Part shown: piece after piece, positions 35,616-46,119 of the stretch | Position numbering within the stretch: position 1 is the stretch's first letter | Layout: each line of letters starts with the position of its first letter | Origin: Treponema sp. OMZ 787 | GTDB lineage: Bacteria > Spirochaetota > Spirochaetia > Treponematales > Treponemataceae | Direction of reading: 5' to 3' | Length of the DNA: 64,000 bases | NCBI RefSeq assembly: GCF_024181225.1 | Contig: NZ_CP051198.1 | Location: forward strand, 806,001-870,000 | Position numbers and translations under genes: made by a program | Notes under the pieces: generated by a model | What the model was told of the DNA's origin: nothing | The model's database searches: none | Seen by the model: the letters and a program-made list of their open reading frames with translations, nothing else

Positions 35616-37337
35616 TTAATACACCCACTTTTCCGTAGCGGTAGACTTATCGATCATGTTTCTGTATAATTCAGAGCTTTGTAAAAGTTCCGAGTGTTTG
35701 CCTTCAGCTTCGATTTTGCCTTCATTCATTACGATAATCTTGTCGGCGTTTTCAACCGATTTTAATCTATGTGAAATGATTATGACGGTTTTATCTTTAA
35801 TTAGTTTTTTTAGACTCTCTTGAATTTTCATCTCATTTTCGACATCGAGCGAAGCACTGATTTCATCCAAAATAATTATCGGGGCATTTTTTAAAAAGGC
35901 ACGGGCTATTGAAAGACGCTGGCGTTCTCCGCCTGAAAGACGGCTGCCGTTTTCTCCGACAAAGGTATTCCAGCTTTCCGGCAAGGCTTCGATAAACTCG
36001 GTACAATTTGCAAGGCGGGCTGCTTCCTTTACTTCTTCATCGCTTGCATTTTTATTCCCGACGCGGATGTTTTCCATAATCGATGTATTAAATAAGCCGA
36101 CATCTTGGAATACAATCGAAATTTTTTCGAAAAGACTGTCGGTGTCGATTTCTGCAATATCTTTTTCGTCGATAAGAATTTGTCCCTTGTTGTAATCGTA
36201 GAGGCGGGAAGCTAAGCGGAGCACTGTTGTTTTTCCGCAGCCTGAAGGGCCGACAAGGGCCGTAACTTGATTTTGTTCTGCTGTAAAAGAAATGCCGTCA
36301 ATAATTTTTTGTCCGTCGTTATAAGAAAATTCTACATCCTTAAATTCGATACCGTATTTTTGTAAGTTTGCAGGAGACCCTTCTTGAACTTCAGTTTCTC
36401 TAAGTTCATTGATACGCTTAACTCGCGAATCAATGTACATAAGTTCTGCAAGATTTGCTTCAACAGCTGCAACCGCATCAACGACACGGGCGGCTGCAAT
36501 AATATAACCTATAAAGTAAAGAAGAGATGCTGTACCGGCCAAGTACATTTTTAATCCGAAGAAGACTGTTACGCCTATAGAGAATTTCAATGCAGCCATG
36601 GCTATATTAAGCGGAATTGCTTGATGGGCCTCGACGGAAAGATGAAGTCTTTCGGCTTCATCAACATTGCGGTTTAGTTTTTCTGCGACCGTATCTGTGC
36701 GGCCGTAACTTTTAATTTCTTGCTGAAGCTCAATTGCTTCTTGAAAAAATTCGGAACGCTCTCTTTGTTTGTTAAAGTCTCGTGTAGTTTCTCGGATTTG
36801 AATCTTTTTTGATAAAACAAGTAAAATAAAACTAATGATAATTGGAATAAAGACGCAAAGTCCTAATGCCGGATGAGCCGCTATCATCATTATTCCTACA
36901 ATTACAAGGTAAATAACAAGGCCTATAGTTTGAGGAATGGCATGACTTATTGCATGTTCTATTACCGCAACATCGGCCATAACAGTTTGAGATAAATCCG
37001 ATATGTCATGTTTAGAAAAATATGCAAGAGGTAATTCTCTAAGTCGGTTTGCAATTTCTACTCTAAGTTCCTTACATTCTTTAAATGTGACGGTATAAAG
37101 AGTATTGTAATTTATACGTAAAAAAATATGCATTACAACAGCAATTGCTGCTATAAACCCTGCATAAAACCAAGCACCTTTTAATGAGCCTTCAAAGTAT
37201 CCTTGTAAAAAAAACATAGTTAAAAATACGGGCAAGATATATACAATATTTGAAATAACTGACCATATCGATGCCGTAACCAAATCCCGAGCTCCTTGCT
37301 CGGTAACTGCAAATAATTTTTGTAATCTTTTTATCAT
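35616..37337 (-). CDS. ABC half-transporter 4 of the ECF/MptD locus (YbtP/Q-like)
   Basis: A 573-residue six-helix plus ATPase protein. It has Walker A GPSGCGKTT, signature LSGGERQRL and Walker B IIILDEISASLD (Ser in place of Thr in DEATS, a small variation). Its N-terminus (LFAVTEQGARDL) resembles that of the 579-residue gene at 42032 (FALSDKGARDLN), so the two are paralogues. It probably pairs with the gene just upstream (37667) as a heterodimer. Proteins of this kind (YbtP/YbtQ, EqbK/L, IrtA/B) import metallophore complexes despite the exporter fold; import here is inference. Confidence 0.85.
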   Translation of the reverse strand: MIKRLQKLFAVTEQGARDLVTASIWSVISNIVYILPVFLTMFFLQGYFEGSLKGAWFYAGFIAAIAVVMHIFLRINYNTLYTVTFKECKELRVEIANRLRELPLAYFSKHDISDLSQTVMADVAVIEHAISHAIPQTIGLVIYLVIVGIMMIAAHPALGLCVFIPIIISFILLVLSKKIQIRETTRDFNKQRERSEFFQEAIELQQEIKSYGRTDTVAEKLNRNVDEAERLHLSVEAHQAIPLNIAMAALKFSIGVTVFFGLKMYLAGTASLLYFIGYIIAAARVVDAVAAVEANLAELMYIDSRVKRINELRETEVQEGSPANLQKYGIEFKDVEFSYNDGQKIIDGISFTAEQNQVTALVGPSGCGKTTVLRLASRLYDYNKGQILIDEKDIAEIDTDSLFEKISIVFQDVGLFNTSIMENIRVGNKNASDEEVKEAARLANCTEFIEALPESWNTFVGENGSRLSGGERQRLSIARAFLKNAPIIILDEISASLDVENEMKIQESLKKLIKDKTVIIISHRLKSVENADKIIVMNEGKIEAEGKHSELLQSSELYRNMIDKSTATEKWVY

Positions 37338-37666
37338 TCTTAATCTCCAATTTTAGGGGGAGAGAACACCCCGTTCAGAGCAGGGTTTTCTCTCCCCCTA
37401 TAACCCCCCTCTCTTTCCCGCGCTGCCAAAGGGAGTGCCCTTTGGAAACCCCAACCTAGTTTTTAGTTTAGCTGCGGAAAAGCTTTGAGAAAACATTGTG
37501 AGTTGAATAGCTAAGGCGCGTTTCCTTGATGCTGTTCAACGTCCGATTTAATAATTGCAAAGGTACATTTGTACTTTGTTTAATTTTTAATTCATAATTA
37601 TGAGTTAAGTTAATGTACGTCGAGGACTGTTTTTTGTTAAGCGACAACGCAGATGCCCGCATATTT
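37338..37666. other. 329-base intergenic region with two hairpins
   Basis: No credible gene. AGGGGGAGAGAA (37355-37366) pairs with TTCTCTCCCCCT (37388-37399), and CCAAAGGG (37426-37433) pairs with CCCTTTGG (37438-37445). They resemble dispersed palindromic elements. A 64-codon minus frame (37468-37662) has no ribosome site and looks random. Confidence 0.6.
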
Positions 37667-39403
37667 TCAAAAGCGCCATTCGTTTGCCTTAGAATACAAC
37701 TTCTGAAGCTGACAATATTTTCCGTCCTTTGCCATGAGTTCTTTGTCGCTGCCGCGTTCTATTATGTTTCCGTCTTCAACAACCAAAACCTCATCTACGT
37801 TTTTAATTGAACTTAAACGGTGAGCAATCATGATAACGGTTTTGTTTTTCATCAGATTGGAAAAGGCTTGCTGAATTTCGTATTCGTTTTCCGGGTCGGC
37901 GGCGGCGGAGGCTTCGTCCAAAATAATAATGTCGGCATTTTTCAAAATTGCGCGGGCGATTGCAACACGCTGAATCTCTCCTCCCGATAAATGAACTCCT
38001 TTTGAGCCGATTAGAGTATGTTCTCTATCTTTAAACTTATCCAATATGTCATCACATCGGGCAAGGCTCAAAGCCTTCATTACTTCTTCATCGCTTGCGT
38101 TTTTGTTTCCCATTTTAACATTTTCAAAAATGCTTGTCTTAAAAAGTTTAGAGGTTTGGAATACGAAGGCAATATTTTTCATCAGGGCGTTTTTGGAATA
38201 CGAAGCGAGATTTTTTCCGCCGATTAAAATTTCTCCTTCATTGATTTTATAAAAACCGGAAATAAGTTTTGCGATTGTAGACTTTCCGCCTCCCGAAGAA
38301 CCTACCAATGCATAAGTTTTATTCGGTTCAAGTTTAAAGCTGACATTGTTCAAAATATTTTCTTTATTGTAACCGAATGAAACATTTTTAAATTCGATTC
38401 CGAAGTTATCGAATTTTTCTTCGGTTCCGTGCTCAATGTTATCTTTACTCATTTCTGTAAAAAGATTTTCCAATTTATCTACGACGCTTTTAGCTTGAAA
38501 ATTATACATACCGACATACATAACACGCATAAATGAACTAAATAAAATTCCTGTAAAGCAAATATAAAATATGATTTTTGTAATAATTATACTTCCGTCG
38601 GCACCATTATTCATATAATAAATTGCAACCGGTATTGTAAAAGTTGCAAATAAATTGAACAGTACTTGAAACATTACATAGGGTCTTCTACAGCTGAGCG
38701 TGTACTTATACGCCAGATCGGAATAGTCGGTGATTGCAGTGTAAAAAGCTTTAAAAGATTCTACCGTGCTTTTAAAAATTTTTACTACCTGCATACCGCG
38801 CACATACTCAACAGCTTCACCGTTCATCTTTTCCAAAGCAGCCTGATATTTTTGCATAAAATGTTTATCTCCCATCATAAACATCATCTGCAAAGCTCCG
38901 ATAACAGCAATAATCAATAGCAAGATGCCGAGTTTTATGTCCACCATAAAAATGATGGTGAACATCAAAATCGGAGTAAGAAAGGCAGCGACATTGTCGG
39001 GAATAAGGTGAGCGACAATCATGTGAGTTTCTTGTGCATTGTCGTCAATGATTTTTCTGATTTTTCCTGAATTGTTCATATCAAAAAAAGCGAAGGATGC
39101 ATTCATCAAGTGTTTGATTGCCGTTTTACGCAAGTTTGATTCGAGGCGAAAGCCCAGCACGTGAGAAGCCCACAAGGAAGTAAAATACACAACGGTGTAT
39201 CCGAGCATAAGTGCGACAATGACAGTTGCATAAAACGAACCGTCCGTAACGCTTTTTGTTACCAAAAAAGCGTGCAAAAACTTCCATAAATACCAAAATG
39301 CTCCCATTTGGCAAGCTACGCCCAAAGCGGAGCAAATAATGGAAATATACACGCAGTGCATTTTTTCAGGCGTGTATTTAAACAATCTTTTGTATGTTTC
39401 CAT
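37667..39403 (-). CDS. ABC half-transporter 3 of the ECF/MptD locus
   Basis: A 578-residue protein beginning METYKRLFKYTPEKM. It has about six helices, Walker A GSSGGGKST, signature LSGGEIQRV and Walker B IIILDEASAAAD. I start at the ATG at 39403 because AGGAG sits six bases before it; the ATG at 39409 touches the ribosome site. It resembles the gene at 39507 (631-residue form), so the locus holds two paralogous pairs. Confidence 0.87.
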   Translation of the reverse strand: METYKRLFKYTPEKMHCVYISIICSALGVACQMGAFWYLWKFLHAFLVTKSVTDGSFYATVIVALMLGYTVVYFTSLWASHVLGFRLESNLRKTAIKHLMNASFAFFDMNNSGKIRKIIDDNAQETHMIVAHLIPDNVAAFLTPILMFTIIFMVDIKLGILLLIIAVIGALQMMFMMGDKHFMQKYQAALEKMNGEAVEYVRGMQVVKIFKSTVESFKAFYTAITDYSDLAYKYTLSCRRPYVMFQVLFNLFATFTIPVAIYYMNNGADGSIIITKIIFYICFTGILFSSFMRVMYVGMYNFQAKSVVDKLENLFTEMSKDNIEHGTEEKFDNFGIEFKNVSFGYNKENILNNVSFKLEPNKTYALVGSSGGGKSTIAKLISGFYKINEGEILIGGKNLASYSKNALMKNIAFVFQTSKLFKTSIFENVKMGNKNASDEEVMKALSLARCDDILDKFKDREHTLIGSKGVHLSGGEIQRVAIARAILKNADIIILDEASAAADPENEYEIQQAFSNLMKNKTVIMIAHRLSSIKNVDEVLVVEDGNIIERGSDKELMAKDGKYCQLQKLYSKANEWRF

Positions 39404-39506
39404 AAACATCTCCTATAAATAATTTTTAATGTATAATATGTAATTGATAATTTACTAATATTTGACACGTTTTACTCACTACCAATTCCTCATTCATAAT
39501 TTATAG

Positions 39507-41393
39507 TTAAGCATTCGCTGCAAGTTTCCAAGTAATACCCGATTGAAAGTTGTTCCACATCTTGGTGTATGTGCCGCCCTTTGCCGAAAGCTCAGCGTGG
39601 GTGCCGGTTTCTTCGACTTTACCGTTGTTGATAACGCAGATTTTGTCCGCATTCACGATAGAAGAAAGCCGATGGGCAATCATAATGACGGTTTTGTTTT
39701 TAAGCAGCTGACTGAAGGTCTTTTTGATTTTATGCTCGTTTTCCGCATCGGCAAAACTGGTAGCTTCATCAAGCACAACAATTGGAGCATCCTGTAAAAT
39801 GGCGCGGGCAACGGCAAGCCGCTGAGCTTCTCCGCCTGACAGGTAAGTTCCTTTGGTGCCGTACACGGTGTCTATGCCGTTCGGAAGTTTTTTGATAATG
39901 TCCATGCACTCGGCTTTTTCGAGCACAGCAAGCACTTCTTCGCGCGTTGCGTCTTTTTTGCCGTAGCGGATATTTTCAAAAATACTTTCGTTAAAAAGTT
40001 TATTTTCTTGAAACACAAAGCTGATAAGGTGCATAAGGTCATCCGTTTTGATATCCTTAATGTTCACGCCGCCGATGCTAATTTCCCCCGAATCGAGCTC
40101 CCAAAAGCGTCCGAGCAAATTGACGAGGGTTGTCTTTCCTCCGCCCGAAGGCCCTACAAGGGCGGTAAGCGTATGTTCCGAAAGATTAAGCGATACACCG
40201 TCGATAGCTTTTTTAAAAGACCGGGCAGCTTTTTCTTCCGTATTCTCACCATTTGTGCTTTGCGCCGTGCTTTCGGCACTTTCTTTATAAGAGAACACAA
40301 CATCTTTAAAAGTAATATCGAACCTTTGCGGCATAACGGACTTTTCAGGCTCCGGAGCAGACGGCTCATTTAAAATAGCTTCAATACGGTTTAAGGCATC
40401 GCCGCCTTGCATATTCAAACTGGATCCGTACATGATTTTTATCATCATATTGAGCATAACCGGCGAGAGGGAAAGATAGAAAATAAAGCCGTATAAAAAC
40501 TTTGCATAGCCTTCACCTTGGATTAAGGTACCTGCAAAAATAACGGCAGCCGGTACCAAAAAGACAAAGCCTGCTTTTAAAAGGGAAAGAAAAATAGAAT
40601 AACCGTTTTCCCAGCTCATCGAATATTTTAAAACATAATCGCGGTAGTTTATAATTGAGGTATAAAAATCTTTAAAACGGTGTACCGATTGATTAAAGGT
40701 TTTTACTACCGAAATGCCGCGGATATATTCGGTTCCCGCACTGTTCATTTTTTCTAAGGCATTTTCGTAATTTTCCATAAAGCCCATTTTTTGCCCCTTT
40801 GCCATCATTACCCCTTGCAATATGAAGGCAATAACGAGCGGTAAAAACGAAATGAGCCCGAAGCGCCAATCGAAAAAGAACATCAAAAACAAAACGGCAA
40901 TGGGCGTTACCGCATTTTGTACGACATCGGGAAGCATATGCGCGATAAGTCCTTCAAGCGAATAAACGTTTTTTTCAAAAACCTTGCGTACCGAACCGCT
41001 TGCATGTGTTGTGTGCCAGCCGACCGGAAGGCGTGCAAAGGTATCCGTCAAGCGCATATTTAAATTCCCCATTAGGTTAAAGGCGGTAAGATGCGAACAC
41101 ATGAGTGCACCAAAATACAAAAGGAATCCCGCTGCTGCCGCAATAAGAGCGGTAAGCCCGTAGATAAGCATTTGCCCCACATTAACAGTAGTTCCCACCG
41201 TATATGTCGAAATAATGTCTCGCATAACATAAAACACAACCGCATACGGAACCAGCATTGCAAGCGTGCTTAAAGCCGACAAAAAAAGCGACAAATAGAT
41301 AAAGGGCTTGTGTTTTCCCGCATAGGCTAAAATGCGGCTTACAACCCCTGCCTGTTTTTCCTTTTTAGCTTTCTTTTTTTCATTTTTATTCAT
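39507..41393 (-). CDS. ABC half-transporter 2 of the ECF/MptD locus
   Basis: A 628-residue protein with a long charged N-terminus (KNEKKKAKKEKQAG) before about six helices. ATPase motifs are GPSGGGKTT, LSGGEAQRL and VVLDEATSFAD. A low-complexity Ser/Thr/Glu linker (ESAESTAQSTNGENTEEKAA) is inserted at the start of the ATPase domain and is absent from the paralogue at 37667. Start ATG at 41393; an upstream ATG at 41402 abuts GAGG. Confidence 0.87.
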   Translation of the reverse strand: MNKNEKKKAKKEKQAGVVSRILAYAGKHKPFIYLSLFLSALSTLAMLVPYAVVFYVMRDIISTYTVGTTVNVGQMLIYGLTALIAAAAGFLLYFGALMCSHLTAFNLMGNLNMRLTDTFARLPVGWHTTHASGSVRKVFEKNVYSLEGLIAHMLPDVVQNAVTPIAVLFLMFFFDWRFGLISFLPLVIAFILQGVMMAKGQKMGFMENYENALEKMNSAGTEYIRGISVVKTFNQSVHRFKDFYTSIINYRDYVLKYSMSWENGYSIFLSLLKAGFVFLVPAAVIFAGTLIQGEGYAKFLYGFIFYLSLSPVMLNMMIKIMYGSSLNMQGGDALNRIEAILNEPSAPEPEKSVMPQRFDITFKDVVFSYKESAESTAQSTNGENTEEKAARSFKKAIDGVSLNLSEHTLTALVGPSGGGKTTLVNLLGRFWELDSGEISIGGVNIKDIKTDDLMHLISFVFQENKLFNESIFENIRYGKKDATREEVLAVLEKAECMDIIKKLPNGIDTVYGTKGTYLSGGEAQRLAVARAILQDAPIVVLDEATSFADAENEHKIKKTFSQLLKNKTVIMIAHRLSSIVNADKICVINNGKVEETGTHAELSAKGGTYTKMWNNFQSGITWKLAANA

Positions 41394-41432
41394 TATGTAC
41401 ATCCTCTAAAATAATTTTTAATTCTTAATTAC

Positions 41433-42014
41433 TTAAACCAACCCTGTTTTTTCAAAGTGTTTCTTTAAGAACTTTTTACCCAAAAGCCCGCCGAGTAATC
41501 CGCCTGCAAAAGAGGTCGCGTAGAGAATCGGCATAATCCAGATAGGCAATCCCGTTAATTCAGCGGCATAGGCGGTTCCCATCATTTTTTCGGTGAGAGC
41601 AAAATATTGCTCTTTTAAAATAAAAATTTGCCAAAAGCCTCCGCACAATGCTAGCGACATAACAGCATAGCTTAGTATGCTTCCCTTTGCCGTGTTATAA
41701 CCGAGCACCTTACGTACAATTTCTGCAAGGGCGGCAACTATAAGCGAATGGATTGCAACGACCGGAGTGTGTCCCATCAGCGTCATCAAACAGCCAGGAA
41801 TAGCGACGAAAATAAAAAGTGCAAAAGGCTTTTGCACCTTGGCAAGTAAAAACAGTACTGAGATTCCCAACATTACACTGACGGCAAAAGGAACCGCTAA
41901 AAAAGTCAGCACCAAAAAACCAAGGGGAGTTCCAATTACAGTCAACCCAACAAAATAAATAACGGAAAAAATGGCGATATTTATCAAATCCTTTAAAACC
42001 AATTTGTTGTTCAT
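41433..42014 (-). CDS. MptD-family ECF S-component, copy 1
   Basis: A 193-residue membrane protein of the Treponema/Streptococcus family TIGR02185 (MptD-type substrate-binding S-component), with about six helices. It shares LKDLINI, VIYFVGL, LMGHTPVVAIHSLIVA and EIVRKVLGYNTAKGSI with copy 2 (46208) and is also 193 residues long; the great majority of positions agree. Substrate is not known from sequence; metal or metallophore is suggested by homologues in equibactin-type loci. Confidence 0.87.
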   Translation of the reverse strand: MNNKLVLKDLINIAIFSVIYFVGLTVIGTPLGFLVLTFLAVPFAVSVMLGISVLFLLAKVQKPFALFIFVAIPGCLMTLMGHTPVVAIHSLIVAALAEIVRKVLGYNTAKGSILSYAVMSLALCGGFWQIFILKEQYFALTEKMMGTAYAAELTGLPIWIMPILYATSFAGGLLGGLLGKKFLKKHFEKTGLV

Positions 42015-42031
42015 AACAACCTCCTTAAAAA

Positions 42032-43771
42032 TTAAACACTCCAGCTTTCACTCTCCTTTTGCAGCCTATACATCACAGGGTACGAGGAGCTTCCTTTCAT
42101 CAATTCAGCGTGTGTGCCGATTTCTTCTATTTTGCCTTCTTTGAGGACAACGATTTTATCTGCGTGTTCTATTGTTCTTAAACGGTGAGCAATAACAATG
42201 ACGGTTTTATTTTTGACAAGCTTTGTTAAGGCTTCTTGAATAAGCGTTTCGTTTTCGGGGTCGAGGGCTGCCGTGGCTTCATCTAGCAAAATAATAGGCG
42301 CATCTTTTAAAAGTGCGCGGGCAATGGAAAGCCGCTGCCTCTCGCCGCCTGAAAGGGTATAGCCGTTTTCGCCGATAACCGTATCGTAGCCTTCGGGCAG
42401 TTTTTCGATAAAATCATGGCAGCGTGCAGCTTTTGCGGCTGCAAGCACTTGTTCTTTGGTTGCGTCCTTATTGCCGACGAGGATATTGTTATAAACTGTG
42501 TCGTTAAAAAGTACGACATCTTGGAACACAATTGAAAAAGCCGTTAAAAGCGTTTCAGGCTCTACTGTAGAAACGTCAACCCCGCCAACACGTACTGTAC
42601 CTGAAGCGGTATCCCAAAAGCGTGCTGCAAGACGGGCAATCGTAGATTTTCCGCAGCCTGAATGTCCGACAAGGGCGGTTATTTCTCCCTGCTTGGCGGT
42701 AAAGCTGATGTTACTTACCGTGTCGCGGTTTGCATCATCATTGTATGAAAAAGAAACATTGTCGTATTGAATGTCGTAGCCGTTGGGATTAAACGTTTCG
42801 CTTCCTGTCTGCTTGGGATAATTGACGATTTCCAGCTGACGCTCTACCGCCGTACGTGCATGAAAAAATTCGCCGAGCAGCATAAAGACGGCGGTAAGGG
42901 GCTCAAAAATTCTTCCTGCAATCAGCAAAAAAACAAGATAGGTAAAAAGCGGCAATGTCCCTTGTGCAAACAAAACCGCACCGACGGCAATAACCAACGG
43001 AAAGCCGAAGCGGATAACAATAATAGAACCTATCATAATAGAGCCGACAAATAATTCAGCTTTTACGGCTTCCTTTGTGCTGTATGTAATATCATCTTTT
43101 ACCTTTTTAACATAGTTCTCTTTTTTGTCGGAGGATTTAAGCACCTTTATGTTATCAAGCATCTGCTGGATTGAATTATAAATACCAAAAAGGATTCCGT
43201 TCACATGAACTGCATAGCGGCGTGCCTTTTTACGCGACAAGTACACGAATAAAAAACCGAAAGCTGCACAGGTAAAAAGGGCAAGTGTCATACGCCAGTC
43301 AAAAAAGGCGAGCATTGCCGCCGATATGATGATTGAAGCTATCGCCCCGAATAATTCTGCCCCTGTGTGTCCAAGTGCATGTTCTATTGTAGTAACATCG
43401 TTTAAAAGCGTTGCCGTCAAATCGGACAAATCTTTTTTTCCAAAATACGAAAGGGGCAGTTTTCGGATATGTTCGGCAAGAGAAATACGCACGTTCGCCG
43501 CTTCTTCATAGCAGGTATTGAACGTTTTGCGGTATTTCAGTTTTTCAATCAAAAAAAGAACAAAAACGATTAAGACACACAAACCGGTAATCGCCCACGG
43601 ATTGAGTGCCGAAAACGTACCGCCCTCCAAAGGCTTTAAAAGCTCCTGCAAGGCATAAAATGAAAGTCCCATAGGCACAATCAAAAACAAATTCCCCAAG
43701 GTTGCAATTACGACTGCCTTATTTAAGTCTCGCGCGCCCTTGTCAGACAGTGCAAAATATTTTTTTAACAT
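42032..43771 (-). CDS. ABC half-transporter 1 of the ECF/MptD locus
   Basis: A 579-residue protein: six helices, Walker A GHSGCGKST, signature LSGGERQRL, Walker B IILLDEATAALD. Start at 43771 with AGGAGG 12 bases upstream. It is followed 17 bases later by the first S-component. It is the paralogue of 35616 and likely pairs with 39507. Confidence 0.87.
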   Translation of the reverse strand: MLKKYFALSDKGARDLNKAVVIATLGNLFLIVPMGLSFYALQELLKPLEGGTFSALNPWAITGLCVLIVFVLFLIEKLKYRKTFNTCYEEAANVRISLAEHIRKLPLSYFGKKDLSDLTATLLNDVTTIEHALGHTGAELFGAIASIIISAAMLAFFDWRMTLALFTCAAFGFLFVYLSRKKARRYAVHVNGILFGIYNSIQQMLDNIKVLKSSDKKENYVKKVKDDITYSTKEAVKAELFVGSIMIGSIIVIRFGFPLVIAVGAVLFAQGTLPLFTYLVFLLIAGRIFEPLTAVFMLLGEFFHARTAVERQLEIVNYPKQTGSETFNPNGYDIQYDNVSFSYNDDANRDTVSNISFTAKQGEITALVGHSGCGKSTIARLAARFWDTASGTVRVGGVDVSTVEPETLLTAFSIVFQDVVLFNDTVYNNILVGNKDATKEQVLAAAKAARCHDFIEKLPEGYDTVIGENGYTLSGGERQRLSIARALLKDAPIILLDEATAALDPENETLIQEALTKLVKNKTVIVIAHRLRTIEHADKIVVLKEGKIEEIGTHAELMKGSSSYPVMYRLQKESESWSV

Positions 43772-43815
43772 AAAAATCTAAAACCTCCTGGCCTGGTGTT
43801 TAATTTATATTTCAT

Positions 43816-45381
43816 TTAATGAACTACCCCATTTTTCAAATAATTAAAAACTTCTTCAGCCCTTTCTTTTGTAAATGCAGAGTGCGAAATTACCGTTCCC
43901 TTTTCCATCAAGATTATTTCATCTGCAACAAGGCTTAAAAATTCAAAGTCGTGGCTGATAATTAAAATGAGTGTTTCCGGTGAGCGTATCAAGTTAATAA
44001 GGCGAGCAGTTTCTTTCATGTGAAAGTAATCCATACCCGAAGTCGGCTCATCCATTATGATAATGCGTGCATCTGAACTTACGGCAGCTCCAATTGAAAC
44101 CCTTTGTTTTTGTCCGCCGGATAAACTTAAAGGGTGCTTATCTTTTAGTTCGGTTAAATTCATTGCTTTTAAAATTGTTTCAATACTTGGAGCTAGGGTT
44201 CCCGTACTTTCGGTTTCGCTGATGTGTTCCCGTTTAATCTTTTTATTTTTTCCTAAAGCTATTTCATCTTCAACGCTTTCGGTAAAAAGCTGATAGCCTA
44301 CATCTTGCAATACCATGTACGAAAGGTTGAGCCTTTGTTTTGCATTAATCTTTTTTCCATTTAGCAAAACAGAATCTTTTTTTGCCTTTAGTAAACCTGT
44401 AAGACACTTAGCAAATGTACTTTTGCCTTGCCCGTTTTTTCCGGTAAGAGATATTACCTTGCCGAACTCCATTTTTAAATTTTGCACATGGAGAAAATCA
44501 TCTTTTTCTTTTTTAAAACGGTAGCGTAAATTTTCTACAGTCATAAAATTTGAAGATGGCACTTGAGTATAATGCGAATTTTCCGGACGGTTAAAAACAC
44601 TTTTATCCATCGTTATGGGGCGAAGTAATAGTTCTTTTCTATTTTGTTCCGAAAGCAAAATAAATTCTTTTTGCGAAAATTCTTTTTCAATTTTACCTTC
44701 TTTTATTAAAAAAGCCCTATCTATAAGGTCTTTTAAAAAATGAAGGCGGTGTTCACTTATGATTAAAGTTTTTCCCGATTTTTTTAAAAGATGCAAGGCT
44801 TGAGCAATTTTTTCAATATAGCATAAATCCAAATTTGAAGTAGGCTCATCAAGAACAATAATATCCGTATCGGAAGCAAGGGCAGAGGCTATAGCAATCA
44901 TCTGTTTTTCTCCGCCCGAAAGGTTAAAAATATTCCGGTCAAGAAGATGCTTGATATTTAAAAATTCCGAAATAAATGTAAGCCTTTCATGCATTTTTTC
45001 AAAAGGTGTTCCTGTGTTTTCAAGGAAGAAAAGAATTTCGGAAGTAGTATCCAAATTAAAAAACTGAGATTTCGGATTTTGAAAAACGGTAGAAACTTTT
45101 TTTGAAATCTCGTAAATGGGTTTTCCCTGTACCAGTTCTCCTAAAAGTTCTATCGAACCTAAAAGTTTTCCTTCATAATAGTTTGGAATTAAACCGTTTA
45201 TTGTACGCAGTACACTTGTTTTTCCGCAGCCTGAAATTCCTGTAAGCAGAATACATTCTCCCTTTTTGACGGAAAATGAAATATCATTTAGGGTAGACAA
45301 ATTTTTTATTTTTGCTTGATCCCTATTTTCCAAAGATTGATAATTAAAAGAAAGGTTTTGAATATTAACTGCTGTTTCCAT
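43816..45381 (-). CDS. Double ECF-type ATPase (EcfA1-A2 fusion)
   Basis: A 521-residue protein with two complete ATPase domains. The first has Walker A GISGCGKTS, signature LSGGEKQMI and Walker B IIVLDEPTSNLD; the second has GKNGQGKST, LSGGQKQRV and IIIMDEPTSGMD. Separate EcfA1 and EcfA2 usually form the energy module; here they are fused. Its ATG overlaps the T-component stop (TAATG). It provides energy for one or both S-components. Confidence 0.9.
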   Translation of the reverse strand: METAVNIQNLSFNYQSLENRDQAKIKNLSTLNDISFSVKKGECILLTGISGCGKTSVLRTINGLIPNYYEGKLLGSIELLGELVQGKPIYEISKKVSTVFQNPKSQFFNLDTTSEILFFLENTGTPFEKMHERLTFISEFLNIKHLLDRNIFNLSGGEKQMIAIASALASDTDIIVLDEPTSNLDLCYIEKIAQALHLLKKSGKTLIISEHRLHFLKDLIDRAFLIKEGKIEKEFSQKEFILLSEQNRKELLLRPITMDKSVFNRPENSHYTQVPSSNFMTVENLRYRFKKEKDDFLHVQNLKMEFGKVISLTGKNGQGKSTFAKCLTGLLKAKKDSVLLNGKKINAKQRLNLSYMVLQDVGYQLFTESVEDEIALGKNKKIKREHISETESTGTLAPSIETILKAMNLTELKDKHPLSLSGGQKQRVSIGAAVSSDARIIIMDEPTSGMDYFHMKETARLINLIRSPETLILIISHDFEFLSLVADEIILMEKGTVISHSAFTKERAEEVFNYLKNGVVH

Positions 45382-46085
45382 TATGAATGAATCCTTGTTA
45401 TAGCGGCAGCGATAAACACTGCAATGATATAAATAAAAATAACAACATCGGCTCCTGTAAACCGGGAAGTTTTATAGCGCACTTTTTTTAAAGGAGCATC
45501 TACTCCCTTTGTGTGTCCTGCAGCAGCAAGTTCATCTCCTATTCTTGAAGCAGATGAAAGAAGGGGAACCATCACATATTCAAGCGTTAAAAGGGGCTTA
45601 GTAATTACATTTACTGCATTAAGGCCGATGCCGCGCATCTTCATTGCATTTTTAATATTTCCGTATTCTTCTTTTAATGTAGGAAAAAAACGGAACATAA
45701 CCGCTACGGTTATGACTATTGAGTAAGGCAGTTTTAATTTTTCGAGGGCATTCATTAAAAGCCCTACAGGGGTTGATGCAATTAGATAATTTCCTGCAAC
45801 AATAGGCATCATAAAACGACGGACCATAAAACCAACCGGCATTACTATAGTTGAAACACCGGGAAGATTTTGAGGCAAATAGGTGAGTGCTGCAAGAAAT
45901 AAAAAAACAGCCATCAATTTTATTGCAGACTTAACTTGCCCGTTCATCAAGAATAAGAAGGCTAAAAGACCTGCGCTTAAAATCTCTACATATATAGGAA
46001 CAAGAATTGTTATCGAGGCTCCCATAGCTAAAACTAAAAATATTTTTGTCCGCGGATCAAGAACCACGAGTGCGTCTTTTTTCAT
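45381..46085 (-). CDS. ECF transmembrane coupling component (EcfT-like)
   Basis: A 234-residue protein with about six helices. The cytoplasmic coupling motif AMKMRGIG (the Ala-x-x-x-Arg-Gly helix) near residues 155-162 and the DPRTKIFLVL N-terminus are EcfT marks. I choose the ATG at 46085 with AGGG eight bases upstream; another at 46103 has no ribosome site. It couples the double ATPase to an S-component. Confidence 0.85.
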   Translation of the reverse strand: MKKDALVVLDPRTKIFLVLAMGASITILVPIYVEILSAGLLAFLFLMNGQVKSAIKLMAVFLFLAALTYLPQNLPGVSTIVMPVGFMVRRFMMPIVAGNYLIASTPVGLLMNALEKLKLPYSIVITVAVMFRFFPTLKEEYGNIKNAMKMRGIGLNAVNVITKPLLTLEYVMVPLLSSASRIGDELAAAGHTKGVDAPLKKVRYKTSRFTGADVVIFIYIIAVFIAAAITRIHS

Positions 46086-46119
46086 CAAAATATCCCTTAC
46101 CATAGTTCCGAATTAAATC

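Noticed and set aside
37468-37662. A 64-residue minus frame between ABC genes
   Set aside because: No ribosome site and no family pattern; the region is AT-rich with hairpins and looks non-coding.
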